Source: Clostridia bacterium (GTDB lineage: Bacteria > Bacillota > Clostridia > Christensenellales > Borkfalkiaceae). From it: a stretch of 49,913 nt of DNA. The stretch is from contig JAAUYS010000068.1 of assembly GCA_014804995.1 (NCBI GenBank), forward strand, positions 1 through 49,913. Direction: 5' to 3'. This document shows, piece by piece, positions 17,097 through 26,196 of the stretch. Positions within the stretch are counted from its first letter, which is position 1; every line of letters begins with the position of its first letter. Position numbers and translations under genes: made by a program. Under the pieces are notes generated by a model. That model was not told where the DNA came from. It did not search any database and saw nothing but the letters and a program-made list of their open reading frames with translations.

Positions 17097-17536
17097 ATCA
17101 CCTCGAAACGATCTATCACACCGCCCAACTTGTCTGCCCAGTTCTCGGGGTATTTGGTGTAATACCATCTCTGCCGATGGTTATATGCCCAGTTCTTGTG
17201 GAACTTCCTATCCCAAAGATGCAAGACAAGCGACGGTAAGCCGACGAGCGGCAGATAGAACCACCCGAGTATCCTAGACTGCTTTTGATGACCATACTCG
17301 TGATACACCGACCGAGTAGATTGTACCCTGCCGAGTAGACCATAATCTATGATGATATAATCGCCCAAGCAGATCCCACAGATGCCGCGCTTGAAATAGA
17401 AATCTATCCTCTCGTTAGCTCGTGTCCATCGAAACCCTTTAACTTCATACTTCCGAGTGAGGATAAATCCTATCAGATTCTGCGGGAATTGCCAAATCCA
17501 CCAAAGGCTAGTCGTCAATATCTTCAACAAACTCAC
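17093..17536 (-). CDS. Membrane protein with HEXXH zinc-protease motif (147 aa)
   Basis: N-terminal hydrophobic, Trp-rich segment (LTTSLWWIWQFPQNLIGFIL), then VYHEYGHQKQS near residue 78 (HEXXH) followed by a second hydrophobic stretch LGWFYLPLVGLPSLVLHL, and WADKLGGV near the end. This resembles short membrane-linked metallopeptidase-like proteins found in bacteria and phages. The role in the phage is unclear: envelope or lysis-related by topology. Confidence 0.7.
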   Translation of the reverse strand: MSLLKILTTSLWWIWQFPQNLIGFILTRKYEVKGFRWTRANERIDFYFKRGICGICLGDYIIIDYGLLGRVQSTRSVYHEYGHQKQSRILGWFYLPLVGLPSLVLHLWDRKFHKNWAYNHRQRWYYTKYPENWADKLGGVIDRFEVI

Positions 17537-17834
17537 ATTCCACCCCCAATTGTTTCCAAGACACGCCGAAATGTTCGTGCGCCCTACAGAGCCGACGATG
17601 CAGAAACTTGTCTATCGGCTCATTCTGACGAAGACGACGCTCGATTTCCGAATGACAGACACCGCAAAGGCAGACCCCATTTACAGGGTCTGTTCTGTAC
17701 TGCGGATAGGTTGACTGTTTGAGCAGATGGTGGACGGTAAGACCATTGCTGGTATGGCAAATTTCACACTCATAATCTGCGTTCTTGAGCACCTGTTCCT
17801 TGAACTCTTGATAGTGCTTCGCCCTGCTACTCAT
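17508..17834 (-). CDS. HNH endonuclease (108 aa)
   Basis: Compact HNH domain: CEICHTSNGLTVHHLLKQ with the zinc Cys pair and paired His, then Asn in DPVNGVCLCGVCHSEIE with the second Cys pair. It could cut DNA in packaging or recombination, or be a free-standing homing-type nuclease. It is placed two genes before RuvC and the terminase, where small HNH proteins often assist packaging. Confidence 0.85.
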   Translation of the reverse strand: MSSRAKHYQEFKEQVLKNADYECEICHTSNGLTVHHLLKQSTYPQYRTDPVNGVCLCGVCHSEIERRLRQNEPIDKFLHRRLCRAHEHFGVSWKQLGVECEFVEDIDD

Positions 17835-18228
17835 TCTTCACCCTCAAGAAACCCAAAAAATAATCAGTGTGCATACGAATGGTGAACTTCGCGCCGTCCT
17901 GCGCAAATCCGTCCTGTTCAAATACCAAGAAAGTCTTATCCAACACGCCGACCACGATAGCAACGTGCCCATACTTATTGTTCTCGGTAGCCCCCCAAAT
18001 GGCGACATCGCCGACCTTGGGTTCTTGTTCCCTAGTAAAATATTTCGGTTCGAGCAACTGGTCGTACTTGAGCCAAAGGTCTTTCGCACCCTCGACTGCT
18101 CCAGTGTGAGGGATTTTGAGCACGTCTTGGCAGTACTGGCGAAATAAGTCCACACACTGCGCCCCAAACGCGCCATCGAAATCCACTTTCTTTCCTGTAT
18201 ACTTATTCAGAAACTCATCAATTGTCAT
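17827..18228 (-). CDS. CHAP-domain endolysin (133 aa)
   Basis: Start chosen at ATG 18228 (MTIDEFLNKYTGKKVDFDG) with GGAG upstream; a longer frame exists only over the nuclease gene. A single CHAP domain: catalytic Cys in GAQCVDLFRQYC near 29, His in YGHVAIVVGVLD near 89, and the DVAIWGA strand between them. It cleaves peptidoglycan amide or peptide bonds. No cell-wall binding domain and no signal peptide, so it needs a holin. Confidence 0.88.
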   Translation of the reverse strand: MTIDEFLNKYTGKKVDFDGAFGAQCVDLFRQYCQDVLKIPHTGAVEGAKDLWLKYDQLLEPKYFTREQEPKVGDVAIWGATENNKYGHVAIVVGVLDKTFLVFEQDGFAQDGAKFTIRMHTDYFLGFLRVKNE

Positions 18229-18985
18229 CGGGTTCTCCTTTACATCTGTCGTGATAGGAGCAGTAGGAGCACTGCCAGTCTTTTTCTTTGAAGTCCATCT
18301 TCGGGAGAATGCTTTCTTTAACACACTGCTCCACGATTTTGCAAGATTCAATAATGTGTATAAATCGGAGAGGACAGTACGTAACCTCGCTAGTGCCCAT
18401 TCTTTCAATTTTCAGCCCCCTCTCGTCCTTGCTCACTATGAAGCCGATGATATAGCCATTGTCTCGTCCGACGTAGAGCAGGAGAATCTTGCTCAAGGGT
18501 TGTACGGTCTGCTCGAGGTAGCAACAACACTGAATGAGATTCTCGATCTTCACGCCGTTCTTCTTAATTGTATCGAATCCGCGCCCATAGGTAGACTTCC
18601 ATTCCACTCCCACAAGATCGCCGTTGGGTGCTTTAAACAGATAGTCCATTCGACCGCTGAAAGGAAACTCTATCCCCTCGGCGTTCCAAACGACTGGAAT
18701 TTCCGCACCCAAGTTCTCGTAGCCCTCGGATTCCAAGTGCTTGGCGAGGAGACTGTCCAAATAGTTGTGAATCAGATCCCCGACGTTGCACTTGAAGAGA
18801 GCTACCGCGTCCATCGGATTGGTACGTTCTGCTCTAGTGAGGTCATAATAAAGTGCCCTCTTGCACTTCCCGATGTGCACACCGTCAACTTCTGCGCCGA
18901 TACCGCTTGGATACCAGTGCTGTTTCCGTTCGTGCGTTTCTTGCTGTGAAAGCATTTGATCATAAATCGCCTTAACTAAATTCAT
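18218..18985 (-). CDS. Cas4/RecB-like PD-(D/E)XK exonuclease (255 aa)
   Basis: An N-terminal Cys (GKCKRALYYDL near 40), the nuclease core GRMDYLFKAPNG then LVGVEWKST (Asp...Glu-x-Lys) near 130-150, a QCCCYL segment, and a C-terminal iron-sulphur-type cluster WQCSYCSYHDRC. These are the features of Cas4/AddB-like exonucleases. In a phage with RecA it fits recombination-linked replication or host DNA degradation. ATG lies four bases after the bipartite motif, predicting a leaderless message. Confidence 0.85.
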   Translation of the reverse strand: MNLVKAIYDQMLSQQETHERKQHWYPSGIGAEVDGVHIGKCKRALYYDLTRAERTNPMDAVALFKCNVGDLIHNYLDSLLAKHLESEGYENLGAEIPVVWNAEGIEFPFSGRMDYLFKAPNGDLVGVEWKSTYGRGFDTIKKNGVKIENLIQCCCYLEQTVQPLSKILLLYVGRDNGYIIGFIVSKDERGLKIERMGTSEVTYCPLRFIHIIESCKIVEQCVKESILPKMDFKEKDWQCSYCSYHDRCKGEPDDN

Positions 18986-18989
18986 ATCC

Positions 18990-19020
18990 TCTAGTATGCT
19001 CCGTCATTATTCTGATTAAT
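18990..19020 (-). promoter_or_regulatory. Bipartite phage motif upstream of Cas4-like gene
   Basis: Minus strand ATTAAT, 15 bases, GCATACTAGA, then four bases to ATG. The motif includes the TAG stop of the preceding gene. Confidence 0.7.
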
Positions 19021-19506
19021 TTTGTTCTTCCAATAACTCTTGCGCTTGGAGTTACGCCATATCTCTTTCGCAAGTTCGTGGTTATTAGCGACCCATTTCC
19101 GCTTGGCTCTATCGAACGTGCCCTTGTTCCGACATTTCCTGCACTTGTTGAGAACACGCTGATCATAATAGTCTATATAGAACGTCTCCCCGCACTCGAT
19201 ACAAACTTTCGCTTCCGCTGTACCGTTCTTTATGCGCTCCATCTTGGCACAGTCTCTGCAGATGGTCTTGTGTGCCTTACAGACTATCTCCACGCCACAC
19301 ACCCTACATATGCTCTTGTGATAAGGACTACTCGTCTTGACATATGGTATGGTGTCGGGATTCGGAATCTCGGTCATCAGAACAGTATTTAGGGTGGGTC
19401 TGATCTGCCAAAACCTCTCGCCGTCGCTAAATATCTGCCCTTTGAGAGAGTATCCGTCCACCTGCTCGCCTTTCATCAACTTCTTACATATGCCGACCAA
19501 CGTCAT
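18991..19506 (-). CDS. Cys-rich zinc-ribbon protein (171 aa)
   Basis: Three or more CxxC pairs: CRVCGVEIVC, CRDCAKMER, CIECGETF and CRKCRNKGTF, followed by a basic, Trp/Lys-rich C-terminus (KRKWVANNHELAKEIWRNS). Likely binds zinc and nucleic acid. ATGA overlap with dnaE. The C-terminal part resembles nuclease-associated basic tails, but no catalytic motif is visible. Confidence 0.7.
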   Translation of the reverse strand: MTLVGICKKLMKGEQVDGYSLKGQIFSDGERFWQIRPTLNTVLMTEIPNPDTIPYVKTSSPYHKSICRVCGVEIVCKAHKTICRDCAKMERIKNGTAEAKVCIECGETFYIDYYDQRVLNKCRKCRNKGTFDRAKRKWVANNHELAKEIWRNSKRKSYWKNKINQNNDGAY

Positions 19507-22502
19507 TTCTTCCTCACCCTCACGACCCCGAACTCGCGCTCAATGAAATTAAACATTTCGAGTGTCAAATTCACCGTAGCCACAGCCCAACTGCCACAAT
19601 AGACGTTGGGAAGCCCATTACATTTCGGACAGAATGTTAAGAACTCGTCCACTTTCTCGTCGGGAATCTCAACTATGAAGCCCACAAAGTCCTCGACATT
19701 GAATATCTTTTGAAGCACGTCGCCATCACAGAAGAATCCCAACACATTTCCCTTGACGAGCAGGGGTTTATATTCCGCCAGTTGGCGAGGAAATACCACC
19801 ACCGATCTTATTTCGTCGTGAAAGTCCACAGTTACGAACGCCATCGGGTCTCCTTTCTTGGTGGTAGTCTCCCTTATGTCGATAACTTCTCCCGCTTCCT
19901 GCACATACTTGCGAAAAGATTGATCGATCGCCCGACCCGAAATCGAGAAGCCTATACTCTCTATTTCCTCAAGACGAGTAGGTGTATATTCCTCGAACGC
20001 TCCCGCCATCTTGAGATATTTGACGACACGAGAGGAGCAGACCTTATGCGGCAACCTATTATAGAAGTCTTCCGAATCCTTGAACGCTCCGTTCTTTCGC
20101 TCCTTGACGATGGTGTCAATTACAGCGTCCGAGACGAACTTAATGCCGCACAGACCCAAATAGATTTCCCCATCTTGGGCAGTGTACTGTCTGTCGCTCC
20201 TATTCACGTTGGGGTATTTGACAGGTATATTCCTGCGCCGACACTCCGTAAGCAGAATACGCCGTCTCTGTGCCGTGTCGCCCACGGCATTCGCTCCGTT
20301 GAGCAATTGAGCGAAATACTGGGTCGGGTAGTGAGCCGATAGATACATAGTCCAATAAGAGATAAGTGTGTAGCATACTGCGTGTGAGAGATTCCAAGAA
20401 TAACGACCCGCTTTCTCGACGATAGACCAGAGTTCATCTGCCAAAGCCTGTGTCGCCCCACTGGTCTTTATTGCACCCTCTATGAACTTCGGCTTGAGTT
20501 CGTCCAGAATATCTTTCTTCTTCTTGCCGATACCCTTGCGCAACGTGTCCGCTTCCGACATCGTGAACCCACAGAAATCTCGCGAAATGAGCATAAGGCT
20601 CTCTTGGAAGAGAGGGAGATTGTAGTAGCCAATATCGGGCATCTTCGGGTGTAACTTGTCGGAACTCTCCCTACCCCACTTGCGGTTGATATATTGATTG
20701 GTCATTCCACTATCAAGACAGCCCGGGCGACCGATGGCATTAAGAGACACGAGTTCTTCGAACGTGTCGGGCTTCAAATCCTTAATGATTCCTTGATAGG
20801 AGTGCGTTTCGAACTGGAACGTTCCTAGAGTGTTGCCGCCATTGAAGTTCTCAAAAGTCTCCTTGTCGTCAAGAGGAATATCTTCCGTCTTAATACCAAC
20901 CGCCTTGCAGGTCTCGTCGATAACAGATAACTGGTTCACCCCCAATATATCATATTTCACCAATTTGATGTCGTCCAAGGCATACATATCATAAGCGCAT
21001 ACTGGTATGTTGGCACTTGCGCCGCTCTTCGAGATTCTGACAGGTACTTCACCCCACTGGTCTATCACTACGCCACTCGCGTGAGCAGACATCGACTTCG
21101 GCAGACCCTCAAGCACCTTACAGACTTCGACAAAATCCTCGTTGCCCTCTTTAACGACCTGCCTGTGGAAGCTGTCTCGCGTGTCAAGTTCCGCTATAGT
21201 GGGCACTGGTGCTTCCATCGGCACGAAGTCCATTAGAGCAGTCTCCCTGTGCATCACTTTAGACACGTTCTTAATCACGTCTTTAGAACCAAGCGTGGTA
21301 TATGTGCCTATCTGGTATACGTCGCCGAACTCGCGGCGCATAAATTCCAAGACTTTCGGGCGGTCTTCGGGCTTGAAGTCCAAGTCGATATCAGGCGGCG
21401 AGATTCTATCTGGATTCAAGAAACGCTCAAAGAACAGACCCCATCTAATAGGATCTACCTTGGTAATCCCGTAGAGAAACGCGACGAGCGAACCACCCGC
21501 ACTGCCGCGCCCCCAACCTCGCAAGCTCTTGAGTTCGTTGTCTACGAAGCCGCAAATCTTACCGACCGACTTAAAATAAGACAAGAACCCATTGTCCTTT
21601 ATTACCCCAAACTCGTATTTGAGACGCTCTTCATACTCCTCTTTGTTCTGTATCTTCTTGTTCCATATATATTCCTGTAATCGGCTCAACAGTTCAAGAA
21701 ACTCACCGTCCGCGTCCAACTGTTCATTTGGCAACTGCCAACTGTCGTGCGAGATGTCATACTCCTCTACTTCTGCGGCAATAACGTCCGACATCTCAAG
21801 TAGTCTCTTGTCAAATCTCGCTTCCGCTTCCTCATTCGAAAGGACGTGGTATCCATTACCATTGAATTTAAACTCTCCTAATGGCTTGTGTGAGGATATT
21901 GCCAAAGCCACTTCGTGGGCGAAACTATGCTCCTTGTTGAGATAATGCGCGTCGGTAGTTGCCACACAGGGCTTTCCGCTCTTCACGCAATAGTCCAACA
22001 CTTTGGCTTCTTCCTCGATCCCGTGGTTCTGTACCTCGAGATAGACCTTGTCGCACCAAAGTTCCATTGCGTCTACCCAAGCCCAGTCTGGACGACCCTG
22101 CAAGATGGTCTGCGGAAAGTAGCCTTGCAGACAAGCGGTAAGACAGATGAGACCCCGACCGTGCTGTTTTATCATCTCATCATTGATTCTCGGCTTCTTG
22201 TAGATGTTCTGCTGTGCCAAGTTATTTAATTTGATGAGATTCCTGTAGCCCTCGAAATTTCGGGCTATCATAATGAGGTGATGGTTCACCTGCCCCCGCT
22301 CGTGATAGAATTCGCACCCGAGCAAAGGCTTTATTTGGACTTTCCGCGCTTCTTTCCAAAACTCGACAAGCCCCGCCACACTTCCGTGGTCTGTACACGC
22401 GACGGCAGTCTGCCCCAAAGACTTGACTTTCTGCATCAGTTCCTTAGGACGGATCAAGCCGTCTAAGAGCGACATCTTCGTGTGCAAATGAAGATTCGTC
22501 AT
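19503..22502 (-). CDS. DNA polymerase III alpha subunit (DnaE-like), PHP-containing
   Basis: 999 residues, somewhat shorter than cellular DnaE (about 1160). The N-terminal PHP domain starts HLHTKMSLLDG and has ACTDHGS near 35. The polymerase core has RGRGSAGGSLVAFLYGI near 331, catalytic Asp pair PDIDLDF (D371/D373) and the third Asp in LVKYDILGVNQ. A helix-hairpin-helix/OB C-terminus carries CPKCNG. No separate clamp, clamp loader or proofreading subunit was recognised. In this phage it would have to accept dZTP opposite T. ATGA overlap with the dUTPase. Confidence 0.93.
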   Translation of the reverse strand: MTNLHLHTKMSLLDGLIRPKELMQKVKSLGQTAVACTDHGSVAGLVEFWKEARKVQIKPLLGCEFYHERGQVNHHLIMIARNFEGYRNLIKLNNLAQQNIYKKPRINDEMIKQHGRGLICLTACLQGYFPQTILQGRPDWAWVDAMELWCDKVYLEVQNHGIEEEAKVLDYCVKSGKPCVATTDAHYLNKEHSFAHEVALAISSHKPLGEFKFNGNGYHVLSNEEAEARFDKRLLEMSDVIAAEVEEYDISHDSWQLPNEQLDADGEFLELLSRLQEYIWNKKIQNKEEYEERLKYEFGVIKDNGFLSYFKSVGKICGFVDNELKSLRGWGRGSAGGSLVAFLYGITKVDPIRWGLFFERFLNPDRISPPDIDLDFKPEDRPKVLEFMRREFGDVYQIGTYTTLGSKDVIKNVSKVMHRETALMDFVPMEAPVPTIAELDTRDSFHRQVVKEGNEDFVEVCKVLEGLPKSMSAHASGVVIDQWGEVPVRISKSGASANIPVCAYDMYALDDIKLVKYDILGVNQLSVIDETCKAVGIKTEDIPLDDKETFENFNGGNTLGTFQFETHSYQGIIKDLKPDTFEELVSLNAIGRPGCLDSGMTNQYINRKWGRESSDKLHPKMPDIGYYNLPLFQESLMLISRDFCGFTMSEADTLRKGIGKKKKDILDELKPKFIEGAIKTSGATQALADELWSIVEKAGRYSWNLSHAVCYTLISYWTMYLSAHYPTQYFAQLLNGANAVGDTAQRRRILLTECRRRNIPVKYPNVNRSDRQYTAQDGEIYLGLCGIKFVSDAVIDTIVKERKNGAFKDSEDFYNRLPHKVCSSRVVKYLKMAGAFEEYTPTRLEEIESIGFSISGRAIDQSFRKYVQEAGEVIDIRETTTKKGDPMAFVTVDFHDEIRSVVVFPRQLAEYKPLLVKGNVLGFFCDGDVLQKIFNVEDFVGFIVEIPDEKVDEFLTFCPKCNGLPNVYCGSWAVATVNLTLEMFNFIEREFGVVRVRKK

Positions 22503-22966
22503 TTTCCGCTCGACCCGAAGCCCTTACTGCCACGCTCGCGCTCATCGAGACGAATGACGTGCTTGAACCTACACTCGACCAGTCTGTGTGGAATAATCTG
22601 TGCCAACCGCTCACCCATCTTAATCTCCTTGGATTCGTCTGATGGATTGTAGACACAGGCAAACATCTCGCCCGTATAATCGTTGTCAATTACCGCCGAG
22701 ACGACCTGCAATCCGCGTACCCTCATCGTAGACGAGCGCGGCAACAGTTCGAACCACAATCTGTCGTCCGACTGGACACACACCCCGCTCGGCACGTTGA
22801 CATTCTCGTGCGGCGGAATGATGGTATCTCTTGAGCAATATAGATCATAACCCGCGTCGCCCCTATACTTGTGATCGGGTATGTGCCCCGCCACTTCCTT
22901 GGTGAACTTTACTTCGTGCGGATAATCCAAGAACCACTCCAACACCCGACCAATCAGTTTTCTCAT
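22499..22966 (-). CDS. dut: dUTP diphosphatase (dUTPase)
   Basis: Start at ATG 22966 after GGGGGAG, overlapping the kinase stop. All five dUTPase motifs are present: RGDAGYDLY, PRSSTMRVRGL, VIDNDYTGEMF, GERLAQIIPH, and the C-terminal RGSKGFGSSG. It hydrolyses dUTP to dUMP and keeps uracil out of DNA. A roughly 30-residue N-terminal extension precedes the core. It sits with the kinase and polymerase genes. Confidence 0.93.
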   Translation of the reverse strand: MRKLIGRVLEWFLDYPHEVKFTKEVAGHIPDHKYRGDAGYDLYCSRDTIIPPHENVNVPSGVCVQSDDRLWFELLPRSSTMRVRGLQVVSAVIDNDYTGEMFACVYNPSDESKEIKMGERLAQIIPHRLVECRFKHVIRLDERERGSKGFGSSGK

Positions 22967-23457
22967 ATCTCCCCCCAAAACCGAGACATTGCTCGATTAT
23001 TACCCGTATCCAGTGTGTAGACCTTGAAGTAACTCTCCAAGTTTTTCTGAAGCAGAATCGTCGCCTTTACTCGGGCGGCGACTATGTCGTCTACGTCGTC
23101 CTGCCTGTTTTCTGTCAACACCCTGTGCTTGAGCCGCTCCGCGATGACTACTGGATTAGCGTAGCAGTAGATAATCTTCTTATCATTCAGAGACAAGAGT
23201 TTGGTGATCTGCTCCTCTGTCCGAGGATATCCGTCGATCACGCAATCGCCACTGCTGATGGTTTCCCATACCTTGGCTTCTATAGCGTCATTGAACTTCG
23301 CAGAGAAGTCTTTCTCCTTGATTGACTGCTCTATTGTCATTCCCAAAGAGCGAGCGTACGCTCCTGTACCCAAATAAGGAATGTTTTTCCTCTTTGCAAG
23401 CTCCTTTCCTATGGTTGACTTGCCCGATAATGGATAACCCACGATAAAATACTTCAT
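22963..23457 (-). CDS. P-loop nucleotide kinase, (d)NMP kinase-like (164 aa)
   Basis: Walker A near the start, VGYPLSGKSTIGKEL; IDGYPRTEEQ near 75 as in adenylate-kinase-like enzymes (GFPR pattern); and LKHRVLTENRQDD for the lid Arg region. It phosphorylates a nucleoside monophosphate. The substrate is not determined by sequence; next to dUTPase and in a probable Z phage, dZMP or dTMP are candidates. RBS AAGGAG; the gene has its own bipartite motif upstream. Confidence 0.8.
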   Translation of the reverse strand: MKYFIVGYPLSGKSTIGKELAKRKNIPYLGTGAYARSLGMTIEQSIKEKDFSAKFNDAIEAKVWETISSGDCVIDGYPRTEEQITKLLSLNDKKIIYCYANPVVIAERLKHRVLTENRQDDVDDIVAARVKATILLQKNLESYFKVYTLDTGNNRAMSRFWGEI

Positions 23458-23467
23458 ATATACTCCT

Positions 23468-23498
23468 TTTTGTATGCAAGAGACTATATTACATTAAT
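23468..23498 (-). promoter_or_regulatory. Bipartite phage motif upstream of nucleotide kinase
   Basis: Minus strand ATTAAT, 15 bases, GCATACAAAA (one difference from the purB/purZ form), then the ribosome site AAGGAG. It follows the primase-helicase stop. Confidence 0.65.
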
Positions 23499-25739
23499 CT
23501 CTCGTATTGTCTGTATAGCCCTATCAAAGTCGCACGGAATCTGTACCTCATCCCACCCAAACCTGTTCTTTGACACGTTAATCAAGAAATTCGAGCCGTC
23601 ATTCTCTTCGGGATTCATCTTCCGAACCGCCAAAGCCGCGTCAGCGTCAGCAATCATAGCGTACGCTCCCGCCTGTTCGTTTGCGTCGGGTGTGGTAGAC
23701 TGGAGAGCCGACCTCTTGAGTTGCGTCAACGCGATCACAGTTACCCCGAGCGAACATATCTGATTCTTGAGGGTCTTGGTGATCTCCGCCAACTGCTCCC
23801 ACCTGTCAGCCCTAGACTGCATAGTGATAAGTTGCACGTAGTCGATGAACACGAACCTTGTCTTGCGACGCATAATCTGCGCCTTGGCTATTGCCACTAT
23901 CTTGTAGAGGTCTCGGCTACCCGTTACCACCTGCAGATTGCCGTGCATAAGGGAAGCCGCCGCGTCCACTACCTTATCATACTCGAACTGTTCGAGAGAA
24001 CCTGTAGCAATCTTTGCCGACGGTACTTTACTCCGAATGGTAATCAGTTTCTCTATGATTTCGTCTCTTGACATCTCGAGAGAGAAGAAGAGACAACCGT
24101 ACTTATCTACTAGAGTGTCCAAGAAGTTACAGGCGACGGTGGTCTTTCCGTGTCCGCTGTTTCCCGACAACAACACCAGTTTGTTCGGATTCCAACCGAG
24201 CAATGTATGGCTAAGCGTGGGGAAACCCTCGATGTCGATACCTTTCACATTCGGATTGTCCACGCGCTCGTTAATAATCTTCATCACACTCCGAATACCA
24301 CTCTCGCCGTCCTCAACCTCGGTGTTGTCGGTAATCCTGAACAAGTCCTCGACTATCTTCGGTACGTTGGTAACGTCGCAACTCTGAAGCAACCTGCGCA
24401 CCACGTTCGATTCGCCATTCTTCCTTACGATCTCTATGTATTTCTCATAGTTGATCAAGTCCACGTTGCTCGAAAGGTCTATCTGAAATATGGTGGCTAC
24501 CATCTGAATCGACACCGTCTCGTTGGTAACAATATAACTAAAGATAGACTGGAAGAAATCTCCTGTGAAATATTCCGCCCGAAGAGCCTGTATCGTGTCA
24601 AGCCGTATGTTCGCGCTACACAACGCATTAGCCAACACCACGCGCTCCGCGCCTATATCGTGTCGCTCGTCTATCTTGAGATAGATCAACGCTTCGTCGC
24701 TTCCATATGCCTTGGTATACCACTCCCGCGCAAGTACCTTGTCGGTGTTTGACATTCGGGCGTACACGTCCTTGCTCTCCTTAAGCATAGAACACTTCGC
24801 GGCGAGGTCTGCCACGCTACCATACTTGGCGGTGAGATACCACTCGAACGGATTCCACCGACGCTGATTGGCGAAGTCGTTCGCCAAAATGTGATCATCG
24901 GGGTCGCCGCTCTTTAGGGCGATAAGCTCCATAGACAGATCTTGAGGTGCTTTTCGCACCACCCTATCGAGCCAACCCTGCCCACCCAAGTCTCCATCTG
25001 GGCACACGATTATCTTCTGAATACCAAATCGCTCTATCTCGCCCCAACCGTCCTCGTGAATCTCCGTACCGCAAGCGCACACAGCATTATATCCTGCCTG
25101 TACCGCTATCATAGCGTCGTGATAACCCTCGAAGATATAGAGTTCGTCCTGTCGCTTGACGGTTTGCCAACCCCACATTCCGCGCTTGAAATATTTCGCG
25201 TCCTCTCTTGAGGTCTTGTATTCCTTATGGTCTACTGGACGCACCGCCATCTTGTATACTCCGTTCTCGTCATAGAACGGATAGACTATGCAATTGTTGC
25301 ACTCGATCAATCCCAACTCTTTGGCTTGCGACCTGTCGAATTTCCCCGATATCCATTCGTCGAAACTCTCGACATAGCCTACGTGAAACCGCCTAGCAGT
25401 CTCCTGTATAATCCCTCGATTCTTGAGATAGTCGTGGTAAGGCAAGTCGTCGAAGAGAGAATTTAGTACCTCACGCTCGGTGTTAAGTTTAAATCCGTTA
25501 AGATCAGCCCAAATCCTCTTGGCTTCAAACTTCGGAATCTGCTGAAATTCCGAGATGAAGTCAGCAGGACTACCACCTTTCTTGCACGAATAGCAGTACC
25601 ACACATAGCCGTTATCTTTCTTAGAGACCGTGAACGAGGGTACTGCGTCGGCGTGGAATGGGCAGGAAGCCCACCATCTGTTGCCGCGCTCGATAAGCAC
25701 CAACCCCTGCTGTTGGAGATATTCGACGAAGTCAATCAA
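23484..25739 (-). CDS. Bifunctional primase-helicase (DnaG/DnaB-like, T7 gp4 type)
   Basis: 751 residues. Zinc domain: CPFH and CYSC pairs near 26 and 49. TOPRIM: IFEGYHDAM near 195 and IIVCPDGDLGGQGW. C-terminal RecA-like helicase: Walker A SGNSGHGKTTV near 526-534, Walker B RFVFIDYVQLI near 628, and the Arg/Gln motifs around ALTQLKRSA. It makes primers and unwinds DNA at the fork. Starts with TTG at 25739, overlapping the stop of the preceding gene (TTGA), so it is probably translationally coupled. Confidence 0.92.
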   Translation of the reverse strand: MIDFVEYLQQQGLVLIERGNRWWASCPFHADAVPSFTVSKKDNGYVWYCYSCKKGGSPADFISEFQQIPKFEAKRIWADLNGFKLNTEREVLNSLFDDLPYHDYLKNRGIIQETARRFHVGYVESFDEWISGKFDRSQAKELGLIECNNCIVYPFYDENGVYKMAVRPVDHKEYKTSREDAKYFKRGMWGWQTVKRQDELYIFEGYHDAMIAVQAGYNAVCACGTEIHEDGWGEIERFGIQKIIVCPDGDLGGQGWLDRVVRKAPQDLSMELIALKSGDPDDHILANDFANQRRWNPFEWYLTAKYGSVADLAAKCSMLKESKDVYARMSNTDKVLAREWYTKAYGSDEALIYLKIDERHDIGAERVVLANALCSANIRLDTIQALRAEYFTGDFFQSIFSYIVTNETVSIQMVATIFQIDLSSNVDLINYEKYIEIVRKNGESNVVRRLLQSCDVTNVPKIVEDLFRITDNTEVEDGESGIRSVMKIINERVDNPNVKGIDIEGFPTLSHTLLGWNPNKLVLLSGNSGHGKTTVACNFLDTLVDKYGCLFFSLEMSRDEIIEKLITIRSKVPSAKIATGSLEQFEYDKVVDAAASLMHGNLQVVTGSRDLYKIVAIAKAQIMRRKTRFVFIDYVQLITMQSRADRWEQLAEITKTLKNQICSLGVTVIALTQLKRSALQSTTPDANEQAGAYAMIADADAALAVRKMNPEENDGSNFLINVSKNRFGWDEVQIPCDFDRAIQTIREINVI

Positions 25740-26196
25740 AGTTCACCACCTTGACGGCGTGTGAAGTGAGGGCAGTGAATACCTTGTCGAGATTATTCAC
25801 CACCCTCTCTTCTTCGGTGTCCTGCCAGACCTTGTAGATATACGAAACGTTCTTCACCTTACTTACTCGTACAGAAATGCGCACCCTCGGAAGAGAGATT
25901 GACATCTCGTTGATCTTTCCAAGGTCATATTTGGTCATCTCACACACGCTGTCGAAGATGTTGTATGCCGACCAAAAGTCCGCATTAATCCGCTTGCCCT
26001 TGCCAAACATTCTTCTCGACATTTCCTTATAATCCGAGGGAGCATATGGAACATTGTCCTTAGAGAACCTATATTTCTTAATAACACGTTCCAGTTGTGG
26101 CACATTCTCCGCATAGAATAATGCTTCCTCAAGGTCTCTCCACTCGTTTTTCGGAAACTGAAATCTAGTCATCAGCCTTTCACAGTCTGTAGTCAT
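25732..26196 (-). CDS. Replication-region protein, unknown (154 aa)
   Basis: ATGA overlap at its start and TTGA overlap with the primase-helicase at its end. Helical N-terminus (PKNEWRDLEEALFYAE) and a beta-rich C-terminal half (PRVRISVRVSKVKNVSYIYKV). A bipartite motif lies inside the gene, 220 bases before the helicase start. No family recognised; a helicase loader or accessory role is only suggested by position. Confidence 0.7.
   Translation of the reverse strand: MTTDCERLMTRFQFPKNEWRDLEEALFYAENVPQLERVIKKYRFSKDNVPYAPSDYKEMSRRMFGKGKRINADFWSAYNIFDSVCEMTKYDLGKINEMSISLPRVRISVRVSKVKNVSYIYKVWQDTEEERVVNNLDKVFTALTSHAVKVVNFD
25959..25989 (-). promoter_or_regulatory. Bipartite phage motif inside the 154-aa gene
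   Basis: Minus strand ATTAAT, 15 bases, GCATACAACA. It could drive the primase-helicase 220 bases downstream. Weaker than the others because it lies in coding sequence (Ala-Tyr-Asn). Confidence 0.45.
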
